DNA from: an uncultured Clostridia bacterium | GTDB taxonomy: Bacteria; Bacillota; Clostridia; TANB77; CAG-508 | Assembly: GCA_948896235.1 (NCBI GenBank) | Contig: CAQUUC010000004.1 | Location: forward strand, 62,001 to 126,000 | Length of the DNA: 64,000 nt | Direction: 5' to 3' | In this document: positions 39,128 through 47,868 of the stretch, piece by piece | Layout: each line of letters starts with the position of its first letter | Position numbering within the stretch: the first letter of the stretch is position 1 | The notes under the pieces: model-generated | The model's database searches: none | Told to the model about the DNA's origin: nothing | What the model saw: the letters and a program-made list of their open reading frames with translations, nothing else | Made by a program: the position numbers and the translations under genes

Positions 39128-39469
39128 ATGAAGAAAAAAAGTATAATAACAATTGGAGAAAACTTACAAAAGATTAGAAAGAGTAACGGATATACGCAAG
39201 AAATGTTAGCAGAAAAATTGGAATGCTCTACAAGATACATAAGTGATGTAGAACAAAATAATTCTAAACCTTCTTATGAAATATTAATTAAGTTTTGTAA
39301 TGTTTTTAATATTGGACTAGATGATATATTTAAAGATTATTTAAATATAGATAAAGGTAGAATTGTTAACTACGAGCTAAATGGATATGAGAATTTGAAA
39401 ACAAAAGATAAAAGTACAATAGCACATTTAATCAGTTTCTTTAATAAAGAAATTAATAATAAGAAATAA
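39128..39469 (+). CDS. XRE-family HTH transcriptional regulator
   Basis: 113 residues. The Cro/C1-type helix-turn-helix is at about 8-62 (IGENLQKIRKSNGYTQEMLAEKLECSTRYISDVEQ), followed by a short helical tail that ends near residue 113. There is no ligand-binding domain. The ribosome-binding site is AAAGGTGA. It is monocistronic; the target is unknown. Confidence 0.85.
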   Translation: MKKKSIITIGENLQKIRKSNGYTQEMLAEKLECSTRYISDVEQNNSKPSYEILIKFCNVFNIGLDDIFKDYLNIDKGRIVNYELNGYENLKTKDKSTIAHLISFFNKEINNKK

Positions 39470-39494
39470 ATTCTTAAAAAAATATAAAAAGTGG

Positions 39495-39523
39495 TTGACA
39501 GCTTAGCATATATGAGATATAAT
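39495..39523 (+). promoter_or_regulatory. Consensus promoter of the infC operon
   Basis: TTGACA (39495-39500), 17-nt spacer, TATAAT (39518-39523), a perfect sigma-A match. Confidence 0.85.
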
Positions 39524-39529
39524 AATTAC

Positions 39530-39676
39530 ATTCTTAAAAGAAGAAGTCATCCGCTTCTCACCTTATCTAATTTGGGAGAAAGGTTATAAACAATAGTTTA
39601 TAGTGCTAATTGATTAGCATGGGTTTTAAAGTGGATTGACTAAAAAGTCAATCTTATTTTTTTGGAGGTGTTTTAT
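39530..39676 (+). promoter_or_regulatory. infC operon leader with L20-type attenuator
   Basis: The roughly 145-nt untranslated leader holds structured sequence including GAAGTCATCCGCTTCTCACC, a GCTAAT/ATTAGC hairpin (39605-39618), and an intrinsic terminator GATTGACT/AGTCAATC with a T-run (39634-39663) ending against the infC ribosome-binding site. Ribosomal protein L20 represses this operon through its leader in low-GC Gram-positives; a terminator here fits attenuation by L20. Confidence 0.65.
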
Positions 39677-40192
39677 ATAAAACAAGAATTACCAATTAAT
39701 GAACAAATACGTTTAAAACAAATACAACTAATTGATGACGAAGGTCAAAAAAGAGGAACAATGGATACGCATGAAGCTTTAGAAATTGCGTATGAGAAAA
39801 ACTTAGATTTAGTATTAGTGGCACCAAATGGAAATCCACCTGTTTGTAAAATAATGAACTATGGTAAATACAAATTTGAACAAGCGAAAAAAGAAAAAGA
39901 AGCAAAGAAAAAGCAAAAAACCTTCGAACTAAAAGAACTTAGAATTACACCAAATACAGAGGAACATGATTTTAATTTCAAAGCAAAAAATGCTAGAAAA
40001 TTCATTGAAGATGGATGTAAAGTGAAAATTACAGTTCGTTTTAGAGGAAGAGAATTAAACTATGTAAAACAAGGTGAAACTATATTAAATCAATTTATAG
40101 AAGAATTATCTGATATTGCTACACCTGAAAAAAAACCTGTATTAGAAGGTAAAAATATGTTTATTATATTAGCTAAAAAAGCTGAAAAATAA
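39677..40192 (+). CDS. infC: Translation initiation factor IF-3, AUA start
   Basis: IF-3 binds the 30S subunit and proofreads start codons. 171 residues: N-domain PINEQIRLKQIQL, linker KKEKEAKKKQKTFELKELRITPNTEEHDF, C-domain with DGCKVKITVRFRGRE. No ATG, GTG or TTG lies at a usable position. GGAGG at 39664-39668 sits 8 nt before ATA at 39677, which gives the N-terminus (M)KQELPINEQIR that aligns with other IF-3s. An in-frame TTG at 39662 overlaps the ribosome-binding site. A non-canonical start lets IF-3 autoregulate (AUU in E. coli). Confidence 0.9.
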   Translation: MKQELPINEQIRLKQIQLIDDEGQKRGTMDTHEALEIAYEKNLDLVLVAPNGNPPVCKIMNYGKYKFEQAKKEKEAKKKQKTFELKELRITPNTEEHDFNFKAKNARKFIEDGCKVKITVRFRGRELNYVKQGETILNQFIEELSDIATPEKKPVLEGKNMFIILAKKAEK

Positions 40193-40222
40193 TATAAAAG
40201 TAATGGAAGGGAGTTTTAGATT

Positions 40223-40423
40223 ATGGCAAAATTAAAAACAAATAAAGCTGCAAGTAAAAGATATAAATATACAGCTACAGGAAAAGTAAAAAGAACAACA
40301 GCAAACGGAAGACATAGATTAGCAACAAAAACACCTAGACAAAAAATGTCTAGAAAGGCTAACACTTATGCTGATAAAACAGTAGAAGCAGGAATTAAAA
40401 AATTATTACCATACGGTAACTAG
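40223..40423 (+). CDS. rpmI: 50S ribosomal protein L35
   Basis: 66 residues, very basic, with the family start MAKLKTNKAASKRYKYTATGK and the HR.....K.RK core (RHRLATKTPRQKMSRK). It lies between infC and rplT, the standard operon. The ribosome-binding site is GGAAGGGAG. Confidence 0.96.
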   Translation: MAKLKTNKAASKRYKYTATGKVKRTTANGRHRLATKTPRQKMSRKANTYADKTVEAGIKKLLPYGN

Positions 40424-40459
40424 AATTCGGGTATAAAGGTAGAAAGGAGAAAATAAAAA

Positions 40460-40810
40460 ATGGCAAGAGTAAAAAGTGCAATTATAACACGTAAAAAACA
40501 TAAAAAAATATTAAAAAGAGCAAAAGGATATTATGGAGCAAAACATTACAGATTTAGAATGGCAAAACAAGCTGTTATGAAATCAGGAATGTATGCATAT
40601 GTAGGAAGAAAAGATAAAAAGAGTAATTTTAGAAAATTATGGATAACAAGAATTAATGCAGCAGCAAGAATGAATGGTTTAACATATTCTAAATTAATCT
40701 CAGGATTAAAAAAAGCAAATGTTACAATTAATAGAAAAATGCTTGCAGAAATAGCTGTAACAGATATGGCTGCATTCGCAAAAATAGCTGAAATTGCAAA
40801 AAATGCGTAA
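40460..40810 (+). CDS. rplT: 50S ribosomal protein L20
   Basis: 116 residues, with MARVKSAIITRKKHKKILKRAKGYYGAK and RKLWITRINAAARMNGLTYSKLI typical of L20. L20 is needed for early 50S assembly and is the repressor of this operon in Firmicutes. Ribosome-binding site GAAAGGAG. Confidence 0.97.
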   Translation: MARVKSAIITRKKHKKILKRAKGYYGAKHYRFRMAKQAVMKSGMYAYVGRKDKKSNFRKLWITRINAAARMNGLTYSKLISGLKKANVTINRKMLAEIAVTDMAAFAKIAEIAKNA

Positions 40811-40819
40811 GATTTTAAA

Positions 40820-40858
40820 TAAAAGGTTACATTTAAAAAGTAGCCTTTTATTTTTATA
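40820..40858 (+). terminator. Terminator after rplT
   Basis: AAAAGGTTAC/GTAGCCTTTT stem (one G-T pair) followed by a T-run. Confidence 0.75.
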
Positions 40859-40911
40859 TTAAGCTATCTATAAAGGATGAGTTTATGTTATAATTATAAA
40901 TAGGGAGTATT

Positions 40912-41496
40912 ATGAAAAGAAAAATTAAATTAATTATATGTATAATAGTAATTACCTTTTTAGTAGTATCGATATCTTTATCAATAGGATATTTGATAGA
41001 AAAAAATAATAAGTTGGGTAATTATAAATTAGTTGGTGGAATAATAACAGAATTTGGACAAAATTATCTAGAAAATGTAACACATCATATAGATACTACA
41101 AATAATTTAAATACAGTAAGTAATACGGAAAATATGAGTGAAGAAGAATATCAGAAGGCTTTAAAACAAAAAAGTATTGATAATGTAAGTATAAAAATAA
41201 AAGAGGAAACAATTACAAAAAAAGGTGCAACATTTAGTATTACAGATAAAAACAAAATACATTATTTATTTGGAAAGTATTACAGAATTGACAAAAAGAA
41301 TGGTGATAAATGGGAATATTTAAAACCAATATCTAATGAAATAATTTGGGAACTTACCGCATGGACGTCAATATATGATGAATATGATTATAGGGTAGAC
41401 TGGTCAGAGATTTATGGAGAATTAGAGAGTGGAGAATATAGACTTATGAAAGAAATAGACGATATAGAGATATATGCTGAATTTACAATAAAATAA
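40912..41496 (+). CDS. Secreted or membrane-anchored protein of unknown function
   Basis: 194 residues with an uncleaved-looking N-terminal transmembrane helix (about 7-29) and an extracytoplasmic domain. The domain runs from Asn/Thr-rich sequence to a beta-rich module starting near TITKKGATFSITDKNK and containing FGKYYRIDKKNGDKWEYL, ending in YRLMKEIDD. This resembles immunoglobulin-like modules of clostridial surface proteins (YRLVK pattern), but no exact family is claimed. Its ribosome-binding site, AGGGAG, lies just after a TATAAT-like -10. Confidence 0.6.
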   Translation: MKRKIKLIICIIVITFLVVSISLSIGYLIEKNNKLGNYKLVGGIITEFGQNYLENVTHHIDTTNNLNTVSNTENMSEEEYQKALKQKSIDNVSIKIKEETITKKGATFSITDKNKIHYLFGKYYRIDKKNGDKWEYLKPISNEIIWELTAWTSIYDEYDYRVDWSEIYGELESGEYRLMKEIDDIEIYAEFTIK

Positions 41497-41528
41497 TAGG
41501 ATTGCAAATTGCAATCCTATTGTTTTTT
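41496..41528. terminator. Bidirectional terminator
   Basis: ATAGGATTGCAA/TTGCAATCCTAT perfect stem followed by T-rich sequence, between converging genes. Confidence 0.85.
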
Positions 41529-41904
41529 CATTTTAGGTTTAGAAATAAGAGATGCAATATAGCCAAAGAATATTGCAGCAGCAATACCTCCTGCAGCAGC
41601 TTTGGTTCCACCAATAAATGCACCAACGAGTCCAGATTTTCCTACTTCTTCAATAGCACCTTTTGCAAGAGCATTACCGAAACCAGTTAATGGAACAGTT
41701 GCGCCACATCCTGCAAAATCAACTATATGTTGATAAATTCCAAGTCCCCCTAAGATAGCACCAGTCGTAACAAATATAACTAAAATTCTTGCAGGAGTTA
41801 ATTTAGTTTTATCAATTAAAATTTGACCAATTATACAAATAAGTCCACCTACAACAAAACATCTTAGCATTTGCATCCAATCTATACTTCCGAAAAAATT
41901 CCAT
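41517..41904 (-). CDS. spoVAEb: SpoVAE(b), stage V sporulation protein, one CGG +1 shift next to the start
   Basis: Part of the SpoVA channel that moves dipicolinic acid in and out of the spore core. The reconstructed protein is 128 residues with four hydrophobic segments and the family core FVVGGLICIIGQILIDKTKLTPARIL. The only start with a ribosome-binding site (AAAGGAG) is ATG 41904. From it, the fifth codon is CGG (CCG at 41890-41892), and skipping its C gives MEFFGSIDWMQML in frame with the rest. The alternative, ATG 41876 with no shift, has no ribosome-binding site. Confidence 0.85.
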
Positions 41905-41943
41905 AATTGTAATCTCCTTTATTTTTATATTATATATTAAAGC

Positions 41944-42950
<1,007 letters not shown>

Positions 42951-42979
42951 TAAAAATCACCTTTCCCTAAATCTTAAAT

Positions 42980-43444
42980 TTATACAAGAGTTATAGCTTG
43001 TGTATTAAAAATTAAATACACGATACCTACTACAATTGAAGCTGATATACCAAATACTAAAACCGGACCTGCAACAGTAAACATTTTTCCACCAACTCCC
43101 ATTACATATCCTTCAGATTTATATTCCATTGCAGGTGAAACTATGGAATTTGCAAAACCTGTGATAGGAACAAGTGAACCTGCACCTGCAAATTTGCCAA
43201 TTTTATTAAATAAGTTTAATCCTGTTAAAAATGCACTAATTCCAATTAGTATAATAGAAACTATAGTATTAGAAAGTTGTACATCCATCCCACGGAATTT
43301 ACAATAATTAAAAATAATTTGACCAATAGAACAAATTAGTCCGCCAACCCAAAATGCATTAAAGCAGTTTTTTATAATAGGAGAATTAGGCGACTTTTTA
43401 TCTACATAGTCCTGATAATCTTTTTTTGTTTCAATAGGTTTCAT
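42980..43444 (-). CDS. spoVAC: SpoVAC, stage V sporulation protein
   Basis: 154 residues with four or five hydrophobic segments and FWVGGLICSIGQ, GAGSLVPITGFANSIVSPAMEYKSEG and a glycine-rich GVGGKMF motif. SpoVAC is the mechanosensitive channel-like subunit for dipicolinate release. Its first 30 residues are soluble. It lies 14 nt after the dodecin gene and 29 nt before spoVAD. No CGG site. Confidence 0.95.
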   Translation of the reverse strand: MKPIETKKDYQDYVDKKSPNSPIIKNCFNAFWVGGLICSIGQIIFNYCKFRGMDVQLSNTIVSIILIGISAFLTGLNLFNKIGKFAGAGSLVPITGFANSIVSPAMEYKSEGYVMGVGGKMFTVAGPVLVFGISASIVVGIVYLIFNTQAITLV

Positions 43445-43458
43445 AGTATCCTCCTTTA

Positions 43459-43671
43459 CTAATCTCTATCTCTGTCAATTACAAAAGATAGATCTAAATC
43501 TACAGAATATTCTGTTATTTTTTTGCCATTTATTTTAGCCTTTTGTTCTAAAACGGTAACACTAGTTAAATAATCAATAGTTTTAGAAGCTTCATTCACA
43601 GTTTGAACAATAGCATCTTTCCAAGAAACACTAGATGTTCCAGTTACTTTTAAATGTTTTTCAACAGCCAT
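43459..43671 (-). CDS. Dodecin-family flavin-binding protein
   Basis: 70 residues matching dodecin: KHLKVTGTSSVSWKDAIVQTVNEASKTID with the flavin-stacking Trp20, then ISFVID-like C-terminus (DLSFVIDRD). Dodecins form hollow dodecamers that store flavins. The gene leads the spoVA operon, a link that suggests a forespore role. The ribosome-binding site is GGAGGG. Confidence 0.88.
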   Translation of the reverse strand: MAVEKHLKVTGTSSVSWKDAIVQTVNEASKTIDYLTSVTVLEQKAKINGKKITEYSVDLDLSFVIDRDRD

Positions 43672-43840
43672 GTATAATCACCCTCCGTTTTAATTAGATA
43701 AACATATATTTTCCAAAATTTTAAAGATTATACAAAATTTAAAAAAATAGTAAAAATCATAACTAATCATAAATTTACTTAAAATAATGAAAATTAAAAT
43801 TAGTTGTGTTATAATAAAGCACGAAAAGGGGGAGATAAAA

Positions 43841-44731
43841 GTGGGACTAAAAGTAACAAATGTAACAAAAAGTTTTTTAGATAAAAAAGCAGTAGATAAT
43901 ATTTCATTTAGTATAGAATCACCAGGAGTTTTTGGACTACTTGGAACAAATGGAGCAGGAAAAACAACGACAATTAGAATGATGCTTGGAATAATAAAGA
44001 AAGATAGTGGAGAAATTACTTGGAAGGGAAAGGAAGTAACAAGAAAAAATGTTAATTTTGGATATTTGCCAGAAGAAAGGGGAATTTATCCAAAATCTAA
44101 AATAATGGATCAATTAGTTTATTTTGGAAAACTAAAAGGAATGAAAAAAGATGAAGCAATAGAAAAAGTAAAATATTGGGCAAAAAAACTAGAAGTAGAA
44201 CAATATTTAGAAATGCCAGCAGAAAAATTATCAAAAGGAAATCAGCAAAAAGTTCAATTTATTATAGCAGTAATGCATAACCCTGAACTAATCATTTTAG
44301 ATGAACCATTTAGCGGACTTGATCCAGTAAATGCTAAGATACTAAAAGATGTTATTCTAGAACTTGTGAAAATGGGTAAATATATAGTTATGTCATCACA
44401 CCAAATGACACAAATAGAAGAATTCTGTACTGATGTAGTAATTTTAAACAAAGGTGTAACAGTACTTAAAGGAAATTTAAAAGAAATAAAAAATAGTTAT
44501 CCTTGTAATAAACTAGAAATTAGTACAAAAGAAAACATAGAGGATTACATAGAAAATGTAGGTTTAACAGTTAACTTTAGTAAAAATAATGAATACATTA
44601 TTGATATTAATGGAGAAGAAAAAGCAAATGAATTATTAAAAACACTTACTTTAAATAATATAAAAATTATGAAATATGAATTAAAAAGACCAAGTCTACA
44701 AGATATATTTATTGAAAAGGTAGGTGAATAA
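43841..44731 (+). CDS. natA: ABC transporter ATP-binding protein, NatA-like
   Basis: 296 residues. Walker A LLGTNGAGKTTTIR, the signature KLSKGNQQKVQ, Walker B ELIILDEPFSGLDP and a switch His (MSSHQM) are complete. The C-terminal extension of about 75 residues is the type found in NatA/DrrA-family exporters. GTG 43841 follows GGGGGAG; an upstream ATG (43787) lacks one. Only 1 nt separates it from the permease gene. Substrate is unknown; NatAB homologues export sodium or small compounds. Confidence 0.88.
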   Translation: MGLKVTNVTKSFLDKKAVDNISFSIESPGVFGLLGTNGAGKTTTIRMMLGIIKKDSGEITWKGKEVTRKNVNFGYLPEERGIYPKSKIMDQLVYFGKLKGMKKDEAIEKVKYWAKKLEVEQYLEMPAEKLSKGNQQKVQFIIAVMHNPELIILDEPFSGLDPVNAKILKDVILELVKMGKYIVMSSHQMTQIEEFCTDVVILNKGVTVLKGNLKEIKNSYPCNKLEISTKENIEDYIENVGLTVNFSKNNEYIIDINGEEKANELLKTLTLNNIKIMKYELKRPSLQDIFIEKVGE

Positions 44732-44732
44732 A

Positions 44733-45971
44733 ATGAGAGATTTAATAACAGTAGCAAGCTATACAATAAAAGAAATGATAAAAAGAAAATCTTTTATAAT
44801 TTCAAATATAATAATACTTTTAATAATTGTATTAGGATTTAATGTACCCAATATTTTAGATGCTTTAAAAGGCGATGATACAGAAAATTTAAGTAATAAT
44901 AATGTATTAATAATAGATGAAGATAATATATTTGAAGGAAATTTGGAAGCATTAAACCAAATGGAATTAGGAAAAAACTTTAAAATACAAAATGAAAGTG
45001 TAACAAATGAAGAATTAAAACAAAAGATAGATGATGGAGAAATATTTGCTAGTCTTATATTAAAGAAAGAAAATGGTACTATAAATATACAATATGTAAT
45101 AGATAGTATAACTATGAATGAATTACCACAATATGTAATAGAAGCATTATCTAAAATATACACCAATATGCAAATTGAAAAATTAGGTCTTACAACTGAA
45201 CAATTAGCAAGTTTGGAGGTAGGATTTAATGTAGAAGTAACACAAACAAATGAAAATCCAGCCAGTGGAAATGTATTTGCAATAATGCTTTTATCAATTG
45301 TACTATTTTATGCAATATATTTTTGTGCATATCAAGTATCAAGTTCAATAACAACAGAAAAAACCTCAAAAATAATGGAAACATTAGTAACATCTACAAC
45401 ACCTAGAACAATAGTACTTGGAAAAACTATAGGAATAGGAATAGTGGGATTATTACAAGTTAGTTTAATAATATTAGTAAGTGTTATTTCTTGTAATTTA
45501 TTCTTAGACCCTAACCTATTATCTTCTATAATAGATGTATCAAAAATAACACCAATGCTTGCTATATCAGTAATAGTATATTTTATTTTAGGGTATGCAA
45601 TATATTCATTACTATATGCACTAACAGGTTCGACTGTAAGCAAGCCAGAAGACATAAATTCAGCTAATGGACCAGTTGCAATTTTAGCAGTAATAGGATT
45701 TTATTTATCATATTTTGCAATGATGAATCCTACCAGTGAAATAAATGTATTTGCATCAATATTTCCATTTTCGGCACCCTTTAGTATGCCCTTTAGAATA
45801 ATGATGGGAACAGCAACACCTATTCAAATTTTAATATCATTAGGAATAATGGTATTAAGTATAATTGTAATAGCACATATATCAATAAAAATTTATTCTT
45901 CTGCAATATTTAATTATGGTACAAAAATGAGCATAAAAGATATTTTGAAAATGTATAAAGATAAAAATTAA
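44733..45971 (+). CDS. natB: ABC transporter permease, NatB-like
   Basis: 412 residues with the ABC2-type layout: one transmembrane helix near the N-terminus (about 20-40), an extracytoplasmic loop of about 150 residues, then six helices. The conserved ITTEKTSKIMETLVTSTTPRTIVLGKTIG motif of NatB/CcmB-like permeases is present. It works with the ATPase encoded just upstream. Start chosen at ATG 44733; the GTG nine bases earlier overlaps the ATPase stop. Confidence 0.88.
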   Translation: MRDLITVASYTIKEMIKRKSFIISNIIILLIIVLGFNVPNILDALKGDDTENLSNNNVLIIDEDNIFEGNLEALNQMELGKNFKIQNESVTNEELKQKIDDGEIFASLILKKENGTINIQYVIDSITMNELPQYVIEALSKIYTNMQIEKLGLTTEQLASLEVGFNVEVTQTNENPASGNVFAIMLLSIVLFYAIYFCAYQVSSSITTEKTSKIMETLVTSTTPRTIVLGKTIGIGIVGLLQVSLIILVSVISCNLFLDPNLLSSIIDVSKITPMLAISVIVYFILGYAIYSLLYALTGSTVSKPEDINSANGPVAILAVIGFYLSYFAMMNPTSEINVFASIFPFSAPFSMPFRIMMGTATPIQILISLGIMVLSIIVIAHISIKIYSSAIFNYGTKMSIKDILKMYKDKN

Positions 45972-45978
45972 AAAGTGA

Positions 45979-46010
45979 GGGAGCAACCTAAAGTACAGGT
46001 TGCTCCCTTT
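45979..46010. terminator. Bidirectional terminator between natB and a small gene
   Basis: GGGAGCAACCT/AGGTTGCTCCC, an 11-bp perfect stem with a 7-nt loop and TTT after it. Confidence 0.8.
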
Positions 46011-46036
46011 AGCCAACTTGAATATACAAGTTGAAG

Positions 46037-46153
46037 CTATTTGACCCCTAACATACCCTGCCTAAATTCGGCTGAGTTGTAGAAGTCAATACGATCTTCT
46101 TTTTCCGGAGTTTCCTCTACTACATTTTTGGTAACTGTTGTGTCTTTGTCCAT
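46037..46153 (-). CDS. 38-residue orphan acidic protein
   Basis: Starts MDKDTTVTKNVVEE and ends FRQGMLGVK; no Cys, no membrane segment. Support: a reverse promoter (TTGATT-17-TATAAT), GGAGGAAA upstream of the ATG, and a terminator after the stop. Codon choice (GCC, CCG, CAG, GTC, GGG) is more GC-rich than the neighbours. No family was recognised. Confidence 0.6.
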   Translation of the reverse strand: MDKDTTVTKNVVEETPEKEDRIDFYNSAEFRQGMLGVK

Positions 46154-46207
46154 AGTGCTCTTTCCTCCATTTTCTAAAAGATAGCTTTATTGATTGTTAA
46201 CATAAAT

Positions 46208-46236
46208 ATTATACTGCAATAATTTGGAAAAATCAA
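46208..46236 (-). promoter_or_regulatory. Promoter of the 38-residue gene
   Basis: On the reverse strand: TTGATT (46231-46236), 17-nt spacer, TATAAT (46208-46213). Confidence 0.6.
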
Positions 46237-46344
46237 GAAAAATTTATAAAATACTTGAAAATTAGTATAAAAAATTATAAATTATATATTATATATGAAA
46301 TTTATAAAAATATATAGGAAAAATAAAGAAAGGTAAAAATAAAA

Positions 46345-47655
46345 ATGGATTTTGCAAGGGAGACTGCTTTAAAAATATTGTATAAAATAGATGTAGAAAA
46401 AGCATATTCTAATATTGTTTTAGATGAATATTTGAATAATTATAGACAAAAATTGAGCCCAAAAGATATAAATTTAATTTCTGAAATAGTTTATGGTACA
46501 GTTACTTGGAAACTAACAATAGATACTATATTGCAAAAATATTCTAAAATAAAATTAAAGAAAATGTCTAATTGGGTATTAAATATTTTAAGAATAGGAG
46601 CATATCAAATTCTGTTTTTAGATAAAATACCTAAAAGTGCAGCAGTAAATGAAAGCGTTAATCTTACAAAAAAATACGCGTTTAAATCAACAAGTCTTGT
46701 TAATGCTATTTTAAGAAAAATTGAAAAGAAAGATTATAAAGATCTTTTTTTAATAGAAAATATAGAGGAAAAAATATCAAAAATTTATTCAATGCCTAAA
46801 TGGTTAGTAGAAGAATTACTAAAAGAATATTCAGTTAAAGAAGTAGAAGATATATGTAAATTTTCAAACGAAAAACCTAAAACAACAATTAGGATTAACC
46901 TACTAAAAATAAGTAAAGAAAATTTTTTAAAGAAACTAAAAGAACTTAAGCTAGAATATGAAGAAACTGAGATTGAAAATTACCTACATATCAAAAATGT
47001 TAAAAACATAGGAGAATTAGACCTATTTAAAGAAGGGCTTTTTACAGTTCAGGATGTGGGAGCTGGAAAAATCGGACTAATGCTTGCGCCAAAAGCAGGT
47101 GAGAGGGTTTTAGATGCTTGTAGTGCGCCAGGAGGAAAAACTACTGAACTTGCAGAAATCATGAAAAATGACGGAAAAATTGTAGCAAGTGATGTTTATA
47201 AACATCGCATTAAACTTGTCGAAGAAAATGCAAAAAGACTTGGAATAAATATAATAGAGACCTATGAACAAGATGCTACAATTTTAAATGAAGATTTTAT
47301 TCAAAAATTTGATAAAGTTTTAATTGATGTTCCATGTCTTGGCTTTGGAGTTATGAAAAGAAAACCAGATATAAAATGGCAAAGAAAAAAAGAAGATATT
47401 GAAGAAATTATAAAAATTCAATTCGAAATATTAAAAAACTCTGTTAAGTATTTGAAAGTAGGCGGAGAAATAGTTTATTCAACATGTAGCATTTTAAAAA
47501 ATGAAAATGAAGCTATAATAGAAAAGTGGTTAAAATCAGCAAGAGAGGAAGAAATAAAAACACATATAAGATATGAAATAGAAAAGGTAGAAAAAATATT
47601 ACCAGGGAAAAATACAGATGGATTTTTTATATGCAAAATTATACGTATAAGTTAG
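46345..47655 (+). CDS. rsmB: 16S rRNA m5C967 methyltransferase RsmB
   Basis: 436 residues. An N-terminal NusB-like RNA-binding domain (about 1-140, ARETALKILYKIDVEKAYSN) precedes a Rossmann methyltransferase with SAM motif LDACSAPGGKTTELAE, motif IV DVPCLGFG and motif VI YSTCSI, supplying the two cysteines used in m5C formation. The ribosome-binding site is AGAAAGG. It stands alone between the ABC exporter and the pilus operon. No CGG site. Confidence 0.95.
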   Translation: MDFARETALKILYKIDVEKAYSNIVLDEYLNNYRQKLSPKDINLISEIVYGTVTWKLTIDTILQKYSKIKLKKMSNWVLNILRIGAYQILFLDKIPKSAAVNESVNLTKKYAFKSTSLVNAILRKIEKKDYKDLFLIENIEEKISKIYSMPKWLVEELLKEYSVKEVEDICKFSNEKPKTTIRINLLKISKENFLKKLKELKLEYEETEIENYLHIKNVKNIGELDLFKEGLFTVQDVGAGKIGLMLAPKAGERVLDACSAPGGKTTELAEIMKNDGKIVASDVYKHRIKLVEENAKRLGINIIETYEQDATILNEDFIQKFDKVLIDVPCLGFGVMKRKPDIKWQRKKEDIEEIIKIQFEILKNSVKYLKVGGEIVYSTCSILKNENEAIIEKWLKSAREEEIKTHIRYEIEKVEKILPGKNTDGFFICKIIRIS

Positions 47656-47709
47656 AAAAAATAAGTATTACAACAATATTACAATTAGGTGACAATTAAG
47701 TTAAAACTA

Positions 47710-47737
47710 TTGACTTTAAGCATAAAAATAATAAAAT
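47710..47737 (+). promoter_or_regulatory. Possible promoter of the type IV pilus operon
   Basis: TTGACT (47710-47715), 16-nt spacer, TAAAAT (47732-47737), about 130 nt before the first pilus gene. Confidence 0.35.
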
Positions 47738-47868
47738 AATGAATATAATAATAAAATGGAAAAATAACGAAAAAAAAGTCAAAATTTCTTAAAACAATTT
47801 GTATGAAATTTTGAAAAAATGTAAAACATAAGAATGAAAAAATAAAATATAGTAACAAAGGAGAAAAA

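Noticed and set aside
46037..46153. RiPP precursor next to an ABC exporter
   Set aside because: The peptide lacks Cys, Ser/Thr-rich core or a recognised leader, lies on the opposite strand and is separated from natAB by a terminator; no modifying enzyme is nearby.
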